DNA from: JABDGC01 sp964449835
GTDB taxonomy: Bacteria; Pseudomonadota; Gammaproteobacteria; DSM-16500
NCBI GenBank assembly: GCA_964449835.1
Contig: CAYVBZ010000002.1
Coordinates: 15,120 to 79,119 of the forward strand
DNA length: 64,000 bases
Reading direction: 5' to 3'
Shown here: positions 50,921 to 60,486 of the stretch, piece after piece
How the letters are laid out: each line of letters starts with the position of its first letter
Numbering within the stretch: position 1 is the stretch's first letter
Translations under genes and position numbers: made by a program
The notes under the pieces: generated by a model
What the model was told of the DNA's origin: nothing
The model's database searches: none
What the model saw: the letters and a program-made list of their open reading frames with translations, nothing else

Positions 50921-53224
50921 TTACCGGCCTGGCCAATTTTTAATGTAAACATCCTGCTGCGGATAGGGAATAGCAATTTGATTTTTCGTGAAGGCTTCAT
51001 AGATCGCGATGTTTAGGTCACTCTCAATCCCCCCCTTTTTATTAATATCGCTAATCAGACACCACAACTCGAACACGATTTGGCTCTCCTCAAATTTCTT
51101 TAAAAATACAGCGGGCTTTTTGCCCGTCTCTTGTATCACTTCTGGATGAGATTCCGCGGTTTTTAATAGGATTTCCTTGACCTTCACCACATCACTCCCA
51201 TATGCCACGCCAACCGTGCAAAAGATACTCCAGGTCTTATCGTGGAAAACAAAATTTGTCACGCTTTTGGAGATGAGCTCTGAATTTGGAATGAAGATGT
51301 CCGCATGGCGGGGAGTGTAAATATGGGTGGCCCTTAAACGAATACGCTTCACAATTCCCTCAATATCTCCCACCTGAATGCGGTCTCCGGGGCGGATATT
51401 ATCGTCTAGCAATAAAATCAATCCGGAGATAAAGTTATTCACGATATGCTGTAAGCCGAAACCGATACCCACGGACAAGGCGCCTGCGATAATGGCAAGG
51501 CCGGTAAAATTCACTCCGGCAATGACTAAGGAAATGACTAGAAAAACAGCAAAACCCACATAGCCGACAATCGACGCCGTGACAACTTGCGCGCCCTCCT
51601 CAACATAATGGGGGCTATGGTGGCTAATATAAACTTGGACCAGCCGATTGCCCAGCATCAACACAACAAAGATCACGGCCGCGAAAAGAATGCGGCTTGG
51701 CACCAAGTAAATACCGAAGATGCGAAAACCGTCCATGATAGCGTGCATCAATTGCGTATAATAATAGGCAGAAAGCACCCAACAATTTAATAAAACGCCA
51801 AGCAAAGCACCCCACATCACCACCCATAAAACAAATTTCAAAAAAGATAGCTCAGGAATCGAGCGATGCATGCGGACGCCAAGATGGTAGCGAAAACCGG
51901 GGTGCTGCTCCAAGCGTTCAATTTGCTGTCGAATGAGAAAATGTAAGCAGAAGGCCAAACAAACCAGTAAGAAAGTCAGGATAATATTCTTGACGAGAAA
52001 GATGGAAAAATAGTGATACCCTAGCCATTCTGAAAACAGCACCGTCAAAAGAATAGCGATGATCGCAAGGTTCAAAGGACTATGTAGATATCTGTTCCAT
52101 TTTTTGAGCTTGGGAAACCTGAGGGTGAGCAAAATAATACTGGTTGCAGCAATACTCAAAAGTGAAAGATAAAGTGACATGCCCAATTCAAGAAGACTGA
52201 TTGGCAAATTCTGACCGTAGACCCAAGCGCTGCAGACGTAATACAGTAAAACCAGGGTCAATAAAAAAACCAAGCGAAAATCGAGTTTCGCGGGAATAGG
52301 CTCGGGCAGAGAGACCATGGCTTTGGCACCTAAGGGAGGATGAAAAATGGCCTGAAGCCAAGCCAATAAAAAAAAGTAAATAAAGATATAACTACTGAGT
52401 TGGCCTAGAAAAGTATAGAAAGTGGGCCAGCTATACAAAATGAAAAATACCGACATGGACAAAGAAAGAGACAGCCAATAGGAATAACGCGCGAACGAAG
52501 CCATTACTGTATATGTGAGAGAAAGTCTCTTGGTTTGGACTAATTTATTAGCGCTATAAGCAGAAAAACAACGGCCTAAAATGAAACCAGCAACCAGGAA
52601 AAAACCCAGGAGGCCCACAGTAACCTTAGTAAAATAAGGAAAACCTATTTTTTGCAGCAAAAGAGAAGTATCCGCCGCTTTAAAAAGTTCACTCCATTGC
52701 GGAAGATGGCGAAGATTGTCGACCAAGGTCATGCCTTTTGAGAATACTTCGGTTGCAACAACACGCTCGTTGAGTTTATCGACTTCCGACAATACCTCTT
52801 CAGAACGAATCAAAAACAAACGGCATTCCGCACGCAAATTACTGAGCCCAATTTCACGGCCACTCAAGGAAACAGCCGGTGCTGCTTGGGGTTGGTTCGG
52901 ATTCACTGCCGCGCCTTGGGGTTGGGGTTGAGCTAGGGCCAGATTAATTCGGTCGAGTTCAGCTTGGTTGGAGTGGATACATTCCCGGGCGTTCTTTTGC
53001 AGGTCCGTTAACACCGCCAAGGTCGTGTGTATTCTTTGTGGCGTCCAATTTTTTTGGCTGAGTTTTGCTTCAATTAAATCGAGGCTTTTGTTCCATTGGT
53101 TGGGTTGGAAGGGGGAGAGAGGCCCAGGGGAAGAGGGGACAACTTCCGCATGCGCTTGAAAGAAGCAAAAGGACAGAAAGAGAAAGCCCAGCGCGAAGAA
53201 TTTCAATAAAATTCTTTTTTTCAT
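50921..53224 (-). CDS. Large MscS-family mechanosensitive channel (MscK/MscM-like)
   Basis: 767 residues with a signal peptide (residues 1-26, ending AHA). A periplasmic helical region to ~180 follows, then about ten membrane helices, and the MscS core near 540-700. The pore helix is Gly/Ala rich (AIIAGALSVGIGFGLQHIVN), followed by LLLDDNIRPGDRIQVGDIEG and HADIFIPNSELIS of the beta domain. It should open on membrane tension and release solutes during osmotic downshock. The extra N-terminal helices make it MscK/YbdG-like rather than the short MscS. It lies 14 bases downstream of the RMD1 gene on the same strand. Confidence 0.88.
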   Translation of the reverse strand: MKKRILLKFFALGFLFLSFCFFQAHAEVVPSSPGPLSPFQPNQWNKSLDLIEAKLSQKNWTPQRIHTTLAVLTDLQKNARECIHSNQAELDRINLALAQPQPQGAAVNPNQPQAAPAVSLSGREIGLSNLRAECRLFLIRSEEVLSEVDKLNERVVATEVFSKGMTLVDNLRHLPQWSELFKAADTSLLLQKIGFPYFTKVTVGLLGFFLVAGFILGRCFSAYSANKLVQTKRLSLTYTVMASFARYSYWLSLSLSMSVFFILYSWPTFYTFLGQLSSYIFIYFFLLAWLQAIFHPPLGAKAMVSLPEPIPAKLDFRLVFLLTLVLLYYVCSAWVYGQNLPISLLELGMSLYLSLLSIAATSIILLTLRFPKLKKWNRYLHSPLNLAIIAILLTVLFSEWLGYHYFSIFLVKNIILTFLLVCLAFCLHFLIRQQIERLEQHPGFRYHLGVRMHRSIPELSFLKFVLWVVMWGALLGVLLNCWVLSAYYYTQLMHAIMDGFRIFGIYLVPSRILFAAVIFVVLMLGNRLVQVYISHHSPHYVEEGAQVVTASIVGYVGFAVFLVISLVIAGVNFTGLAIIAGALSVGIGFGLQHIVNNFISGLILLLDDNIRPGDRIQVGDIEGIVKRIRLRATHIYTPRHADIFIPNSELISKSVTNFVFHDKTWSIFCTVGVAYGSDVVKVKEILLKTAESHPEVIQETGKKPAVFLKKFEESQIVFELWCLISDINKKGGIESDLNIAIYEAFTKNQIAIPYPQQDVYIKNWPGR

Positions 53225-53238
53225 ATACGCTTATTCCT

Positions 53239-54063
53239 TTACCACAAATGAAATTTAAACAAACTGATCATAATCTCCACCAAAATCAAGATAATAATAA
53301 TACTCTCGAGGAGATTAGAATGGCTCTGCTGCACTTGAATATTCAAAATGTGCAGCAATTCTTGCAATACATCTAATTTTTGATTGAGGGCCATGACCCG
53401 GCTCGGTACATCCAGAAACTTCTTGACGGATACAAAAATCGGCTCCAAATTCGGGTTGCGCCAAAAAAATTCGGGCGCATCCAGGTATTCACTATTCAAG
53501 TTGATCGAAGAGCGGACGAGAAAGATTTCTCCGATGCGCTTGAAGATCGCGCTGCGCGACAAGGAAATGATGCCATGTGAGGCGATTTCTTGGGGAAGAT
53601 AGCTATTCTTGCGAATGGCGGTTTGAATGGCTTCTTCAAAGGTTTCGAGTTTTGTCGACTGGGCCAAGGCATAGGAAATCGCTAATTTAACCAGTGGGTT
53701 TTCAGTATCTAAGGTAATGACATCCATCCTCAGCCTTTCATCGGCATCAATCGAGGTTTCTTCGCCTAAGGTATAGCAAAAGAAATCGCTTTCAATTTTC
53801 TCTAAGGGCGAATAACTAAGCTCTTGAATTTGCTCTGAAATTTTTTGCTCTTGGTGCTTGGTCAAGCCCCAACTCACAAAGCTGCCGTGAATGAAAAAAA
53901 ACAATTCAACTGGCCTGCGAGTGTGTGAAACCTGAACTAGATCGCGAGACATGCGTACACTATACCCTCTTTTTTTAAAAAAGTGGGCGATTCCAGTCAG
54001 GTTATAACTGCCAGCTGTGCAGTAGGACACACAACGAGAGAAAGATTTGGGTAAATGGACCAC
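53239..54063 (-). CDS. RMD1/DUF155 family protein
   Basis: 274 residues. The DUF155 pattern is present: ELFFFIHGSFVSWGLT near 52, a segment of acidic residues, VKLAISYALAQSTKLETFE near 127, and a single C-terminal membrane helix (LLESIIIILILVEIMISLF). The family is known in yeast and human mitochondria (Rmd1/RMND1) and in diverse bacteria; no bacterial function is settled. It is co-directional with and close to the MscS-type gene. The start may be downstream, since the first ~15 residues are not conserved in character. Confidence 0.78.
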   Translation of the reverse strand: MVHLPKSFSRCVSYCTAGSYNLTGIAHFFKKRGYSVRMSRDLVQVSHTRRPVELFFFIHGSFVSWGLTKHQEQKISEQIQELSYSPLEKIESDFFCYTLGEETSIDADERLRMDVITLDTENPLVKLAISYALAQSTKLETFEEAIQTAIRKNSYLPQEIASHGIISLSRSAIFKRIGEIFLVRSSINLNSEYLDAPEFFWRNPNLEPIFVSVKKFLDVPSRVMALNQKLDVLQELLHILNIQVQQSHSNLLESIIIILILVEIMISLFKFHLW

Positions 54064-54165
54064 GGGTGTTTCCCTTCCTGAGGCCAGAGTGCTCTTTACA
54101 GTCTAATCGAGGGGAGGGAGGGAGGCAACTGGGAGGCAGACAAGTGGTAGGAGGTATTAATTTTA

Positions 54166-54212
54166 CCTCCCACCCCCAACCCCTCCCTCCACAAAAAACG
54201 TGGAGGGAGGGG
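54166..54212. repeat. REP-like palindrome (CCCCTCCCTCCAC hairpin)
   Basis: A head CCTCCCACCCCCAA is followed by a perfect 13-bp stem (54180-54192 and 54200-54212) around AAAAAAC. Head and hairpin have the same form as the element at 23869-23908. It lies four bases after the tadA stop, in the 152-base gap to the RMD1 gene, which also contains other G-rich runs and no coding sequence. Confidence 0.68.
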
Positions 54213-54215
54213 AGA

Positions 54216-54680
54216 TTATCTTTTCCGTCGAAAAAAAACCTTTAACAAAGCACCACAATCCTCGGCCAAAAGCCCGCCCGCACAGGTCATCCGGTGATTA
54301 GCTGGCACTTCCAACCCCCGGCAAACACTTTGAATCGCTCCTGCCTTTGGATCATAAGCCCCAAACACCAAACGACTGATTCTCGCCTGGACCAAAGCCC
54401 CAACACACATTAAACAAGGCTCCAAAGTTACATATAAGGTCGTATTCAGCAGTCGGTAATTATTCAAGGCCTTCCCGCCACTCCGCAGCGCAATCGTTTC
54501 AGCATGCGCAGTGGGGTCGTTTGTTGCAATCGGGCAATTCCAACCTTCTGCGAGCAGTTCATCATTCAGCGTCAACACAGCGCCCACCGGCACCTCACCC
54601 AAAAGCTCTGCTTTTTTAGCTAGTGCCAGCGCCTTTTGCATCCAGAAATAATCACGTTCAGAAAACACCGTTATTCCCAC
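54216..54680 (-). CDS. tadA: tRNA-specific adenosine deaminase
   Basis: 154 residues. The zinc deaminase motifs are PTAHAETIALR near 57 (HAE) and LEPCLMCVGAL near 88 (PCxxC). TadA converts A34 of tRNA-Arg(ACG) to inosine. No ATG is available: GTG at 54680 or GTG at 54668 must be the start, and both lie at or just after the 3' end of guaA, indicating coupled translation. The gene order guaB-guaA-tadA is compact, with overlaps at each junction. Confidence 0.9.
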   Translation of the reverse strand: MGITVFSERDYFWMQKALALAKKAELLGEVPVGAVLTLNDELLAEGWNCPIATNDPTAHAETIALRSGGKALNNYRLLNTTLYVTLEPCLMCVGALVQARISRLVFGAYDPKAGAIQSVCRGLEVPANHRMTCAGGLLAEDCGALLKVFFRRKR

Positions 54681-56242
54681 TCAATCGTTGCCGGCGGTTT
54701 ACCCGTCACATCATAAACCACGCGGGAAATGCCGGGCACTTCGTTAATAATGCGGTTTGAAACCTGCGCGAGAAATACATGCGGTAACTCAGCCCAATGG
54801 GCTGTCATAAAATCCGTGGTTTCCACCACGCGCAGGGCGATCACGTCATCATAATGTCTGCGGTCCCCAATCACGCCTACTGATTTCACGGCCAAAAAAA
54901 CAGCAAAGGCTTGGCTCACTTGCTGATAGAGTTTCGCCTGATAAAGTTCGTCGATTAAAATTGCGTCCGCGCGACGCAATTTATCTAGGTATTCTTTTTT
55001 CACCTCACCCAATATCCGCACAGCCAAACCTGGTCCTGGGAAAGGATGACGATAGACCAACTCCTCCGGCAAGCCCAATTCGAGACCCAGCTTTCTCACC
55101 TCGTCTTTAAAAAGTTCTCGCAAGGGTTCCAATAATTTAAGCCGCATGGTTTTTGGCAACCCGCCCACATTGTGATGAGACTTAATGACCTGGGCTTTTC
55201 CGGTTTGCGTGCCGGCCGATTCAATAACATCGGAATAGATCGTTCCCTGGGCCAACCAATGGGCACCTTTAATTTTCAAGGCCTCTTCTTCAAAAATTTG
55301 AATAAAGAGCATGCCGATGATTTTTCTCTTTTGCTCTGGGTTGGTCACGCCCTTTAAGGCCACCAAGAAGCGTTTTTCCGCGGGCACCGTGATTAAGTGA
55401 ATGCCTAAATGTTTAGCGAACAAAGCCTTCACTTGCTCGGCTTCTTCTAAGCGCAACAAACCCGTGTCTACAAAAATACAGGTCAGTTGATTGCCGATGG
55501 CACGATGCAGCAAGGCAGCTAAAACGGAAGAGTCGACCCCTCCGGAAAGGGCCAAAATAACCTGATCATTTTTAACTTTTTCGCGTATATCCCCGATCAG
55601 CTCTTCAATAATGTGAGAAGGGGTCCAATTGGGCCGACAGGCGCAAAGGTCCAGAACAAAACGCTCTAAAATTTTCTGTCCTTGTGGGGTATGCGTCACT
55701 TCTGGATGAAATTGCAGTCCATAAAAATGCCGCTGATCATCTCCCATGGCCACCACAGGGCAGTCTTTGGTCGAAGCTAGCGCGGTAAAGCCCGCAGGTA
55801 ACTGCGAGACATGATCGCCATGACTCATCCAAACATCGAGGACCGGTTTTTTGGCTTCGGAGCGGTCCCGGATGCCCTTGAATAACAAACCGGGCGAAAC
55901 CACGTTCACCGCAGCATAGCCAAATTCACGTTTCTTCCCCGAAAAAACGACGCCGCCCAACTGTTGCGCCATCGTCTGCATGCCGTAACAGATACCGAGC
56001 ACAGGACAGCCCAGCTTAAAAACCGCCTCAGGCGTGCGTGGGCCTTGTTCATCCAGCACGGTTTCAGGCCCGCCGGATAAAATAATTCCCTTAGGTGCAA
56101 ACTGTTGCAGCCAATCGTCTGAAACAGAATAGGGATGAATTTCACAGTAAACCCCAATTTCTCGAATGCGGCGAGCGATCAGTTGGGTGTATTGAGAACC
56201 AAAATCAAGAATTAAAATACGTTGTGCGTGAAGATCTGTCAT
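54671..56242 (-). CDS. guaA: GMP synthase (glutamine-hydrolysing)
   Basis: 523 residues. The class I amidotransferase domain has the Cys in LGICYGMQTMAQQLGG near 85 and the His-Glu pair in FHPEVTHT near 178. The ATP pyrophosphatase domain has ILALSGGVDSSVLAALL near 225, and the dimerisation domain ends in TGKPPATIEWE. It converts XMP to GMP. Its ATG overlaps the stop of guaB by one base (TAATG). Confidence 0.97.
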   Translation of the reverse strand: MTDLHAQRILILDFGSQYTQLIARRIREIGVYCEIHPYSVSDDWLQQFAPKGIILSGGPETVLDEQGPRTPEAVFKLGCPVLGICYGMQTMAQQLGGVVFSGKKREFGYAAVNVVSPGLLFKGIRDRSEAKKPVLDVWMSHGDHVSQLPAGFTALASTKDCPVVAMGDDQRHFYGLQFHPEVTHTPQGQKILERFVLDLCACRPNWTPSHIIEELIGDIREKVKNDQVILALSGGVDSSVLAALLHRAIGNQLTCIFVDTGLLRLEEAEQVKALFAKHLGIHLITVPAEKRFLVALKGVTNPEQKRKIIGMLFIQIFEEEALKIKGAHWLAQGTIYSDVIESAGTQTGKAQVIKSHHNVGGLPKTMRLKLLEPLRELFKDEVRKLGLELGLPEELVYRHPFPGPGLAVRILGEVKKEYLDKLRRADAILIDELYQAKLYQQVSQAFAVFLAVKSVGVIGDRRHYDDVIALRVVETTDFMTAHWAELPHVFLAQVSNRIINEVPGISRVVYDVTGKPPATIEWE

Positions 56243-57717
56243 TATTTTTGGCCACTATGGTAGTTCGGCGCTTCTTTGGTAATTTGTACATCATGCACAT
56301 GGCTTTCACGGACACCGGAGGCAGTGATACGAACAAATTCCGCCTTTTCTTGGAGCGCTTTGATATCCGCAGAACCCGTATAGCCCATGCCTGAGCGAAG
56401 TCCGCCAATGAGTTGGTTAATGATATGAAGCAATTTTCCTTTATAAGGTACGCGGCCCTCAATGCCTTCTGGCACAAATTTCTCAAGAGCGGTGGTATTA
56501 TCCTGAAAATAACGCTCACTTGAACCCTGACGTTCTGCCATTGCGCCCAATGAACCCATCCCACGATAAGCTTTATAGGAACGGCCTTGATAAAGTTCGA
56601 CCTCGCCAGGCGCTTCCTCGGTCCCAGCAAATAAACCACCCACCATGACAACATCGGCACCCGCCGCAATAGCCTTGCAAATATCACCTGAATAACGAAT
56701 ACCGCCGTCTGCGATCACATGGACCCCGGTACGCTTCAAGGCTTCCTTCACATTAGCGATGGCCGTAATTTGCGGCACCCCCACACCGGTCACAATGCGT
56801 GTGGTACAAATGGAGCCGGGACCTATGCCCACTTTGACAGCATCCGCACCCGCATTCGCCAAAGCCTTTGCCGCTGCCGCCGTTGCAATATTACCGGCCA
56901 CGACTGCTAATTGGGGATGCTGTTTCTTCAACCAGCGGACGGTCTCAATCACTGACTTGGAATGACCATGCGCCGTATCCACCACCAGAAGATCAACGCC
57001 TGCGGCTATTAAAGCTTCGGCACGGGCTTCCACATCCGGCCCTGTACCAACCGCCGCGCCCACGCGCAGCTGTCCTGCTTCATCTTTGCAGGCAAAAGGT
57101 TTTTCCTGCTCTTTAAGAATATCTTTGACAGTGATCATGCCTCTTAATTGAAAGCGATCATTTACAACCAGCACTTTTTCAATACGGTGCTTGCGAAGCA
57201 GCTCGATCACCTCAGCCCGGGATGCCGGCTCTTTGACAGTCACCAAGCGTTCTTGCGGGGTCATGACCTTGGAAAGAGGTTGGTCTAAGTTGGTTTCAAA
57301 ACGCAGATCACGGCCTGTGACAATCCCGACCAGTTTTTCCTGGTCATCGACGACCGGAAAGGCGTGAAAGTTGTGCGTTTGCCCCAGTTCAATCAATTGG
57401 CGAATCAGCATTTGGGGGGGGACTGTCAGCGGATCTTTCACCACCCCGCTTTCAAATTTTTTAACCTGCCGGACTTCCGCGGCCTGCCGTTCAATCGGCA
57501 TGTTGCGGTGAATCATGCCCATGCCCCCTTCTTGGGCCAAGGCAATCGCAAGACGGGATTCAGTGACTGTATCCATCGCAGCTGCAACAAGTGGAATGTT
57601 AAGGGAAATTTTATTGGTCAGCTGGGTCTTTAACTTGACATCTTTCGGCAAGACAACAGATTCCGCGGGCAGGAGCAAAACATCATCAAAAGTTAACGCA
57701 TCTTGAACAACTTGCAT
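56242..57717 (-). CDS. guaB: IMP dehydrogenase
   Basis: 491 residues from the ATG at 57717, which has GAGGTGA four to five bases upstream; the longer frame extends into the leader. The barrel carries LTFDDVLLLPAES at the N-terminus, two CBS domains between ~95 and 205, and the active-site loop GPGSICTTRIVTGVGVPQ near 300 with the catalytic Cys. It oxidises IMP to XMP, the step before GuaA. TACAAT about 40 bases upstream could be the promoter -10. Confidence 0.96.
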   Translation of the reverse strand: MQVVQDALTFDDVLLLPAESVVLPKDVKLKTQLTNKISLNIPLVAAAMDTVTESRLAIALAQEGGMGMIHRNMPIERQAAEVRQVKKFESGVVKDPLTVPPQMLIRQLIELGQTHNFHAFPVVDDQEKLVGIVTGRDLRFETNLDQPLSKVMTPQERLVTVKEPASRAEVIELLRKHRIEKVLVVNDRFQLRGMITVKDILKEQEKPFACKDEAGQLRVGAAVGTGPDVEARAEALIAAGVDLLVVDTAHGHSKSVIETVRWLKKQHPQLAVVAGNIATAAAAKALANAGADAVKVGIGPGSICTTRIVTGVGVPQITAIANVKEALKRTGVHVIADGGIRYSGDICKAIAAGADVVMVGGLFAGTEEAPGEVELYQGRSYKAYRGMGSLGAMAERQGSSERYFQDNTTALEKFVPEGIEGRVPYKGKLLHIINQLIGGLRSGMGYTGSADIKALQEKAEFVRITASGVRESHVHDVQITKEAPNYHSGQK

Positions 57718-57782
57718 AATCACCTCGTCATTCTTCACGATTAGTGACCGCTCATTGTACCGAGATTGTGCGGTGAACTCTA

Positions 57783-60332
57783 TCAATTTTTTTGAAGTTT
57801 TCTTCCATGCGGCTCGACAGGAGTATCGTCAGAGAGTGCTTCCACCATAAAACCGTTCTTTTTCTTCACGGGGTGGAAAAAACCCGGAGACCCGGGGCCT
57901 GCCAGCTTTGCCGCACGCTTCTGGTTTAGCCCCTCTGCAGCTTCCTTCAAGACTTCCTCTCCAAAATTAACCACCTTCTTGCCCAGCACAAAATCGGGAA
58001 GATAGCTGTCAATTTCTTTGATGCTTTCTAAGAGGTCCCCTTCTTTTTGGGTCAAGATTGCGTAGTCCTCGTGCTTCAGCCTATCCAAAATTTCTTGCGC
58101 ACGATACTCGGGATGATTTAAATATTCCGCCTGGAAAGCTTGCACTGCAGCCAGCCGTTTGGCTAAACGCTTTTGGCGGGCCGCCTTGCGGAACCAATAG
58201 CTATTTGATCGATCTTGCTCTTTCTGAAGCTCACACAAGGCCTGTTCAATCAGGGAAAGTCTATCGCCAGGCTTGGAAGTCACTAGCCGCAAGATTTGCA
58301 TTAACTTTCCGGTTCGCCCTTCCTCTAATAAATCCTTCTCTTGCGGCTCCATTTGCTGAAACGCCGTGTCATAATCTCTTTTCCGGTCGTTCTCCAATTT
58401 TGACTTTAACTTTTCCAAAGCCGCAATTTTTTTTTCTTTGGTGTCTGTAAATAAAATCCAGTTTGTTGCGATTTCAGTCCGAAGCTCACTGATTCGTTTA
58501 TCCATTTGCAAATCAATTACCCTTCGGCGATATATCATGAGCGACAACCGCTGTGTACGTTGGCTGCTCTCTTCTTCTTTCCTTTCATCCTCCAAACGTT
58601 TTCTCAAAATTTCTACGTCTTGAGTCAAATATTTTTCTTTAACTGGATGTTCAACCTTGGACTCAGTAAATTCACTCAGTCTCATTTCGGCTTGCGCTAG
58701 ACAGGCTTCAGTGTAAGGAGGTCGTTCATTGGGCCCAAAGGTATAACCCAAGGCCTCGGCCCATTTATCAAGATCTCCGGCAAAATTGGCCAGGGACAAA
58801 TTATAATCATCATATTTTTTGGCCTTGCGTCTGTGTCCCGTCAGGTAATAGAGTAACTGCAGTTGATGTGGTTTTAAGCGTTCACCGCTGCCGTTTTCTC
58901 CGATTACCCGCTCCAAAGTAATCTGATTTTCACTCAAATGAGCGAAAGGTTTTAAGGGCAACTCTAATCCACGAAAAAACGGTTTTCCGGTCTTTTTTGA
59001 AATAAAGCGAGTCACGTAATAAAGCTTTTCTCCTGACAGGACATAGGCATCTTTGTCCTTTCCAAGCAGTGCATCAAGCTCTTCTGGATTTTTCTTAGGC
59101 GGCGTGTTCATTACAAAAAAGCCGCAGCCCTGTCGTCCCTGTCCTAAGGTTGGCAGCAAGCCGTGTTTAAAATATAAATCGCTATTGCGCTTGCTCGCAT
59201 ACAAATACCATTCTTTGATCACTAAATTAAATTGACGCAAGGCGATTAATAGCTGTTCTTTCACTAAACGATTGCCATAGGAAAAACTTTGCGGCAGAGA
59301 GCTTAGCAAGTCCATCACTAAAGGACGTGCTTTAATAACCAACTTGAATTGCTCTTTCCAGTTCTTGCTCCCTTTTGAGAAGGCTTCAAGTTGTCCCAAA
59401 ATGGCATTAAGCAAGTTTATGGTTTCTTGATATTGCTCTATGGAGTCCGAAACATTGGGATCGGTCAAATCCTGCATAATTTGAAGTAGAGCGATGTAAG
59501 CTTTTTGCATGCGGCCACGTTGAGGTTCCACTGGAGCGAGATTTAAGCTTGCTTCATCTTCTTCCACAGGCACTTTTTCTTCTTCCCGTTCCTCCTTTTC
59601 TTCCAGCTCCTCATTTTCTTCATACTCTCCGTATTCTACATCTTCATCTTCATCCTCATCATCATCTTCTTCATCATCCATCTCATTTTGAAAGGAATGT
59701 TCAACAGGGGGCAAACTAAGAAATTCCCGCCAGGCAGAGTTGTTCTCTCGATAAGACTTGCTAAAAGAATTATTTTCAAACTGTGCTTGTGCCATTTCAA
59801 CAGGCGCAAACTTTAGCACTAAGGCTTTTATTTTCTCAAAAGTGGGCAAGCGGCTTAAAATGGTGTCCACCTCGAGGATGTGCACGTAGTTCATGAAATC
59901 TTGAAAAAGACGATTAAACTCAGCAAGACTCGTCTTAATTTTAGTGCTGTCCCCCCATACCGATTTCGTCTTGCCAAGAAAGTTACTCTGCCCAATTACA
60001 TTAAAGAAGCTTTCATTGAGATCATGAACCGGGACGAGCACCCGTTGAAAGTTAATTAATAGATTCAATATAGCCTGGTAGAAATAAAGACGGTCGCGCT
60101 GTTCTTCGTTCATATTAATATAGCGGCCCTCCTCGTCCATGTTTTTGGAATCGAGAAACACTGCCTCATAAACCTCAGGATCAAGGTAATCTTCGAGTAA
60201 TTTTCGCAGCTCAGCCTCGAGCTTAGCGGCAGAATCTTGAAAATTTCCATAGGTTTTTAACAACTGAAGAGTTGGGTCCGATATTTCTGCTTCCTTGGCG
60301 TTCGCAACCGGGAGTTTGGAGTTGGATCTCAT
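57783..60332 (-). CDS. Large orphan protein with acidic tract and coiled coil (unknown function)
   Basis: 849 residues, not recognised. No signal peptide or membrane helix is visible. Residues ~1-215 are helical. Residues ~218-265 are an almost unbroken Asp/Glu tract (MDDEEDDDEDEDEDVEYGEY and following). The region ~400-540 looks globular, with KKTGKPFFRGLELPLKPFAH and QLQLLYYLTGHRRKAKK. Residues ~560-770 are rich in Glu, Lys, Arg and Gln, with coiled-coil character. The C-terminus is basic and ends with GFFHPVKKKNG and PHGRKLQKN. Such architecture recalls secreted effectors of host-associated gammaproteobacteria, but nothing here proves secretion. It is upstream of guaB on the same strand, with 65 bases between. 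Confidence 0.7.
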   Translation of the reverse strand: MRSNSKLPVANAKEAEISDPTLQLLKTYGNFQDSAAKLEAELRKLLEDYLDPEVYEAVFLDSKNMDEEGRYINMNEEQRDRLYFYQAILNLLINFQRVLVPVHDLNESFFNVIGQSNFLGKTKSVWGDSTKIKTSLAEFNRLFQDFMNYVHILEVDTILSRLPTFEKIKALVLKFAPVEMAQAQFENNSFSKSYRENNSAWREFLSLPPVEHSFQNEMDDEEDDDEDEDEDVEYGEYEENEELEEKEEREEEKVPVEEDEASLNLAPVEPQRGRMQKAYIALLQIMQDLTDPNVSDSIEQYQETINLLNAILGQLEAFSKGSKNWKEQFKLVIKARPLVMDLLSSLPQSFSYGNRLVKEQLLIALRQFNLVIKEWYLYASKRNSDLYFKHGLLPTLGQGRQGCGFFVMNTPPKKNPEELDALLGKDKDAYVLSGEKLYYVTRFISKKTGKPFFRGLELPLKPFAHLSENQITLERVIGENGSGERLKPHQLQLLYYLTGHRRKAKKYDDYNLSLANFAGDLDKWAEALGYTFGPNERPPYTEACLAQAEMRLSEFTESKVEHPVKEKYLTQDVEILRKRLEDERKEEESSQRTQRLSLMIYRRRVIDLQMDKRISELRTEIATNWILFTDTKEKKIAALEKLKSKLENDRKRDYDTAFQQMEPQEKDLLEEGRTGKLMQILRLVTSKPGDRLSLIEQALCELQKEQDRSNSYWFRKAARQKRLAKRLAAVQAFQAEYLNHPEYRAQEILDRLKHEDYAILTQKEGDLLESIKEIDSYLPDFVLGKKVVNFGEEVLKEAAEGLNQKRAAKLAGPGSPGFFHPVKKKNGFMVEALSDDTPVEPHGRKLQKN

Positions 60333-60486
60333 TGCGTTTTCAGTCTCTTTTTTGTTTTGTGAATAAAGTTTATAATTTTGATGCTTTTAGATCATGATTA
60401 ATATACTAGAAGCAAACTAAGAAAACCTAAAAATAAAAATATTCGCTAGTATTTGATTTTTATAATATTTTTTTAAAGGACCTGCC

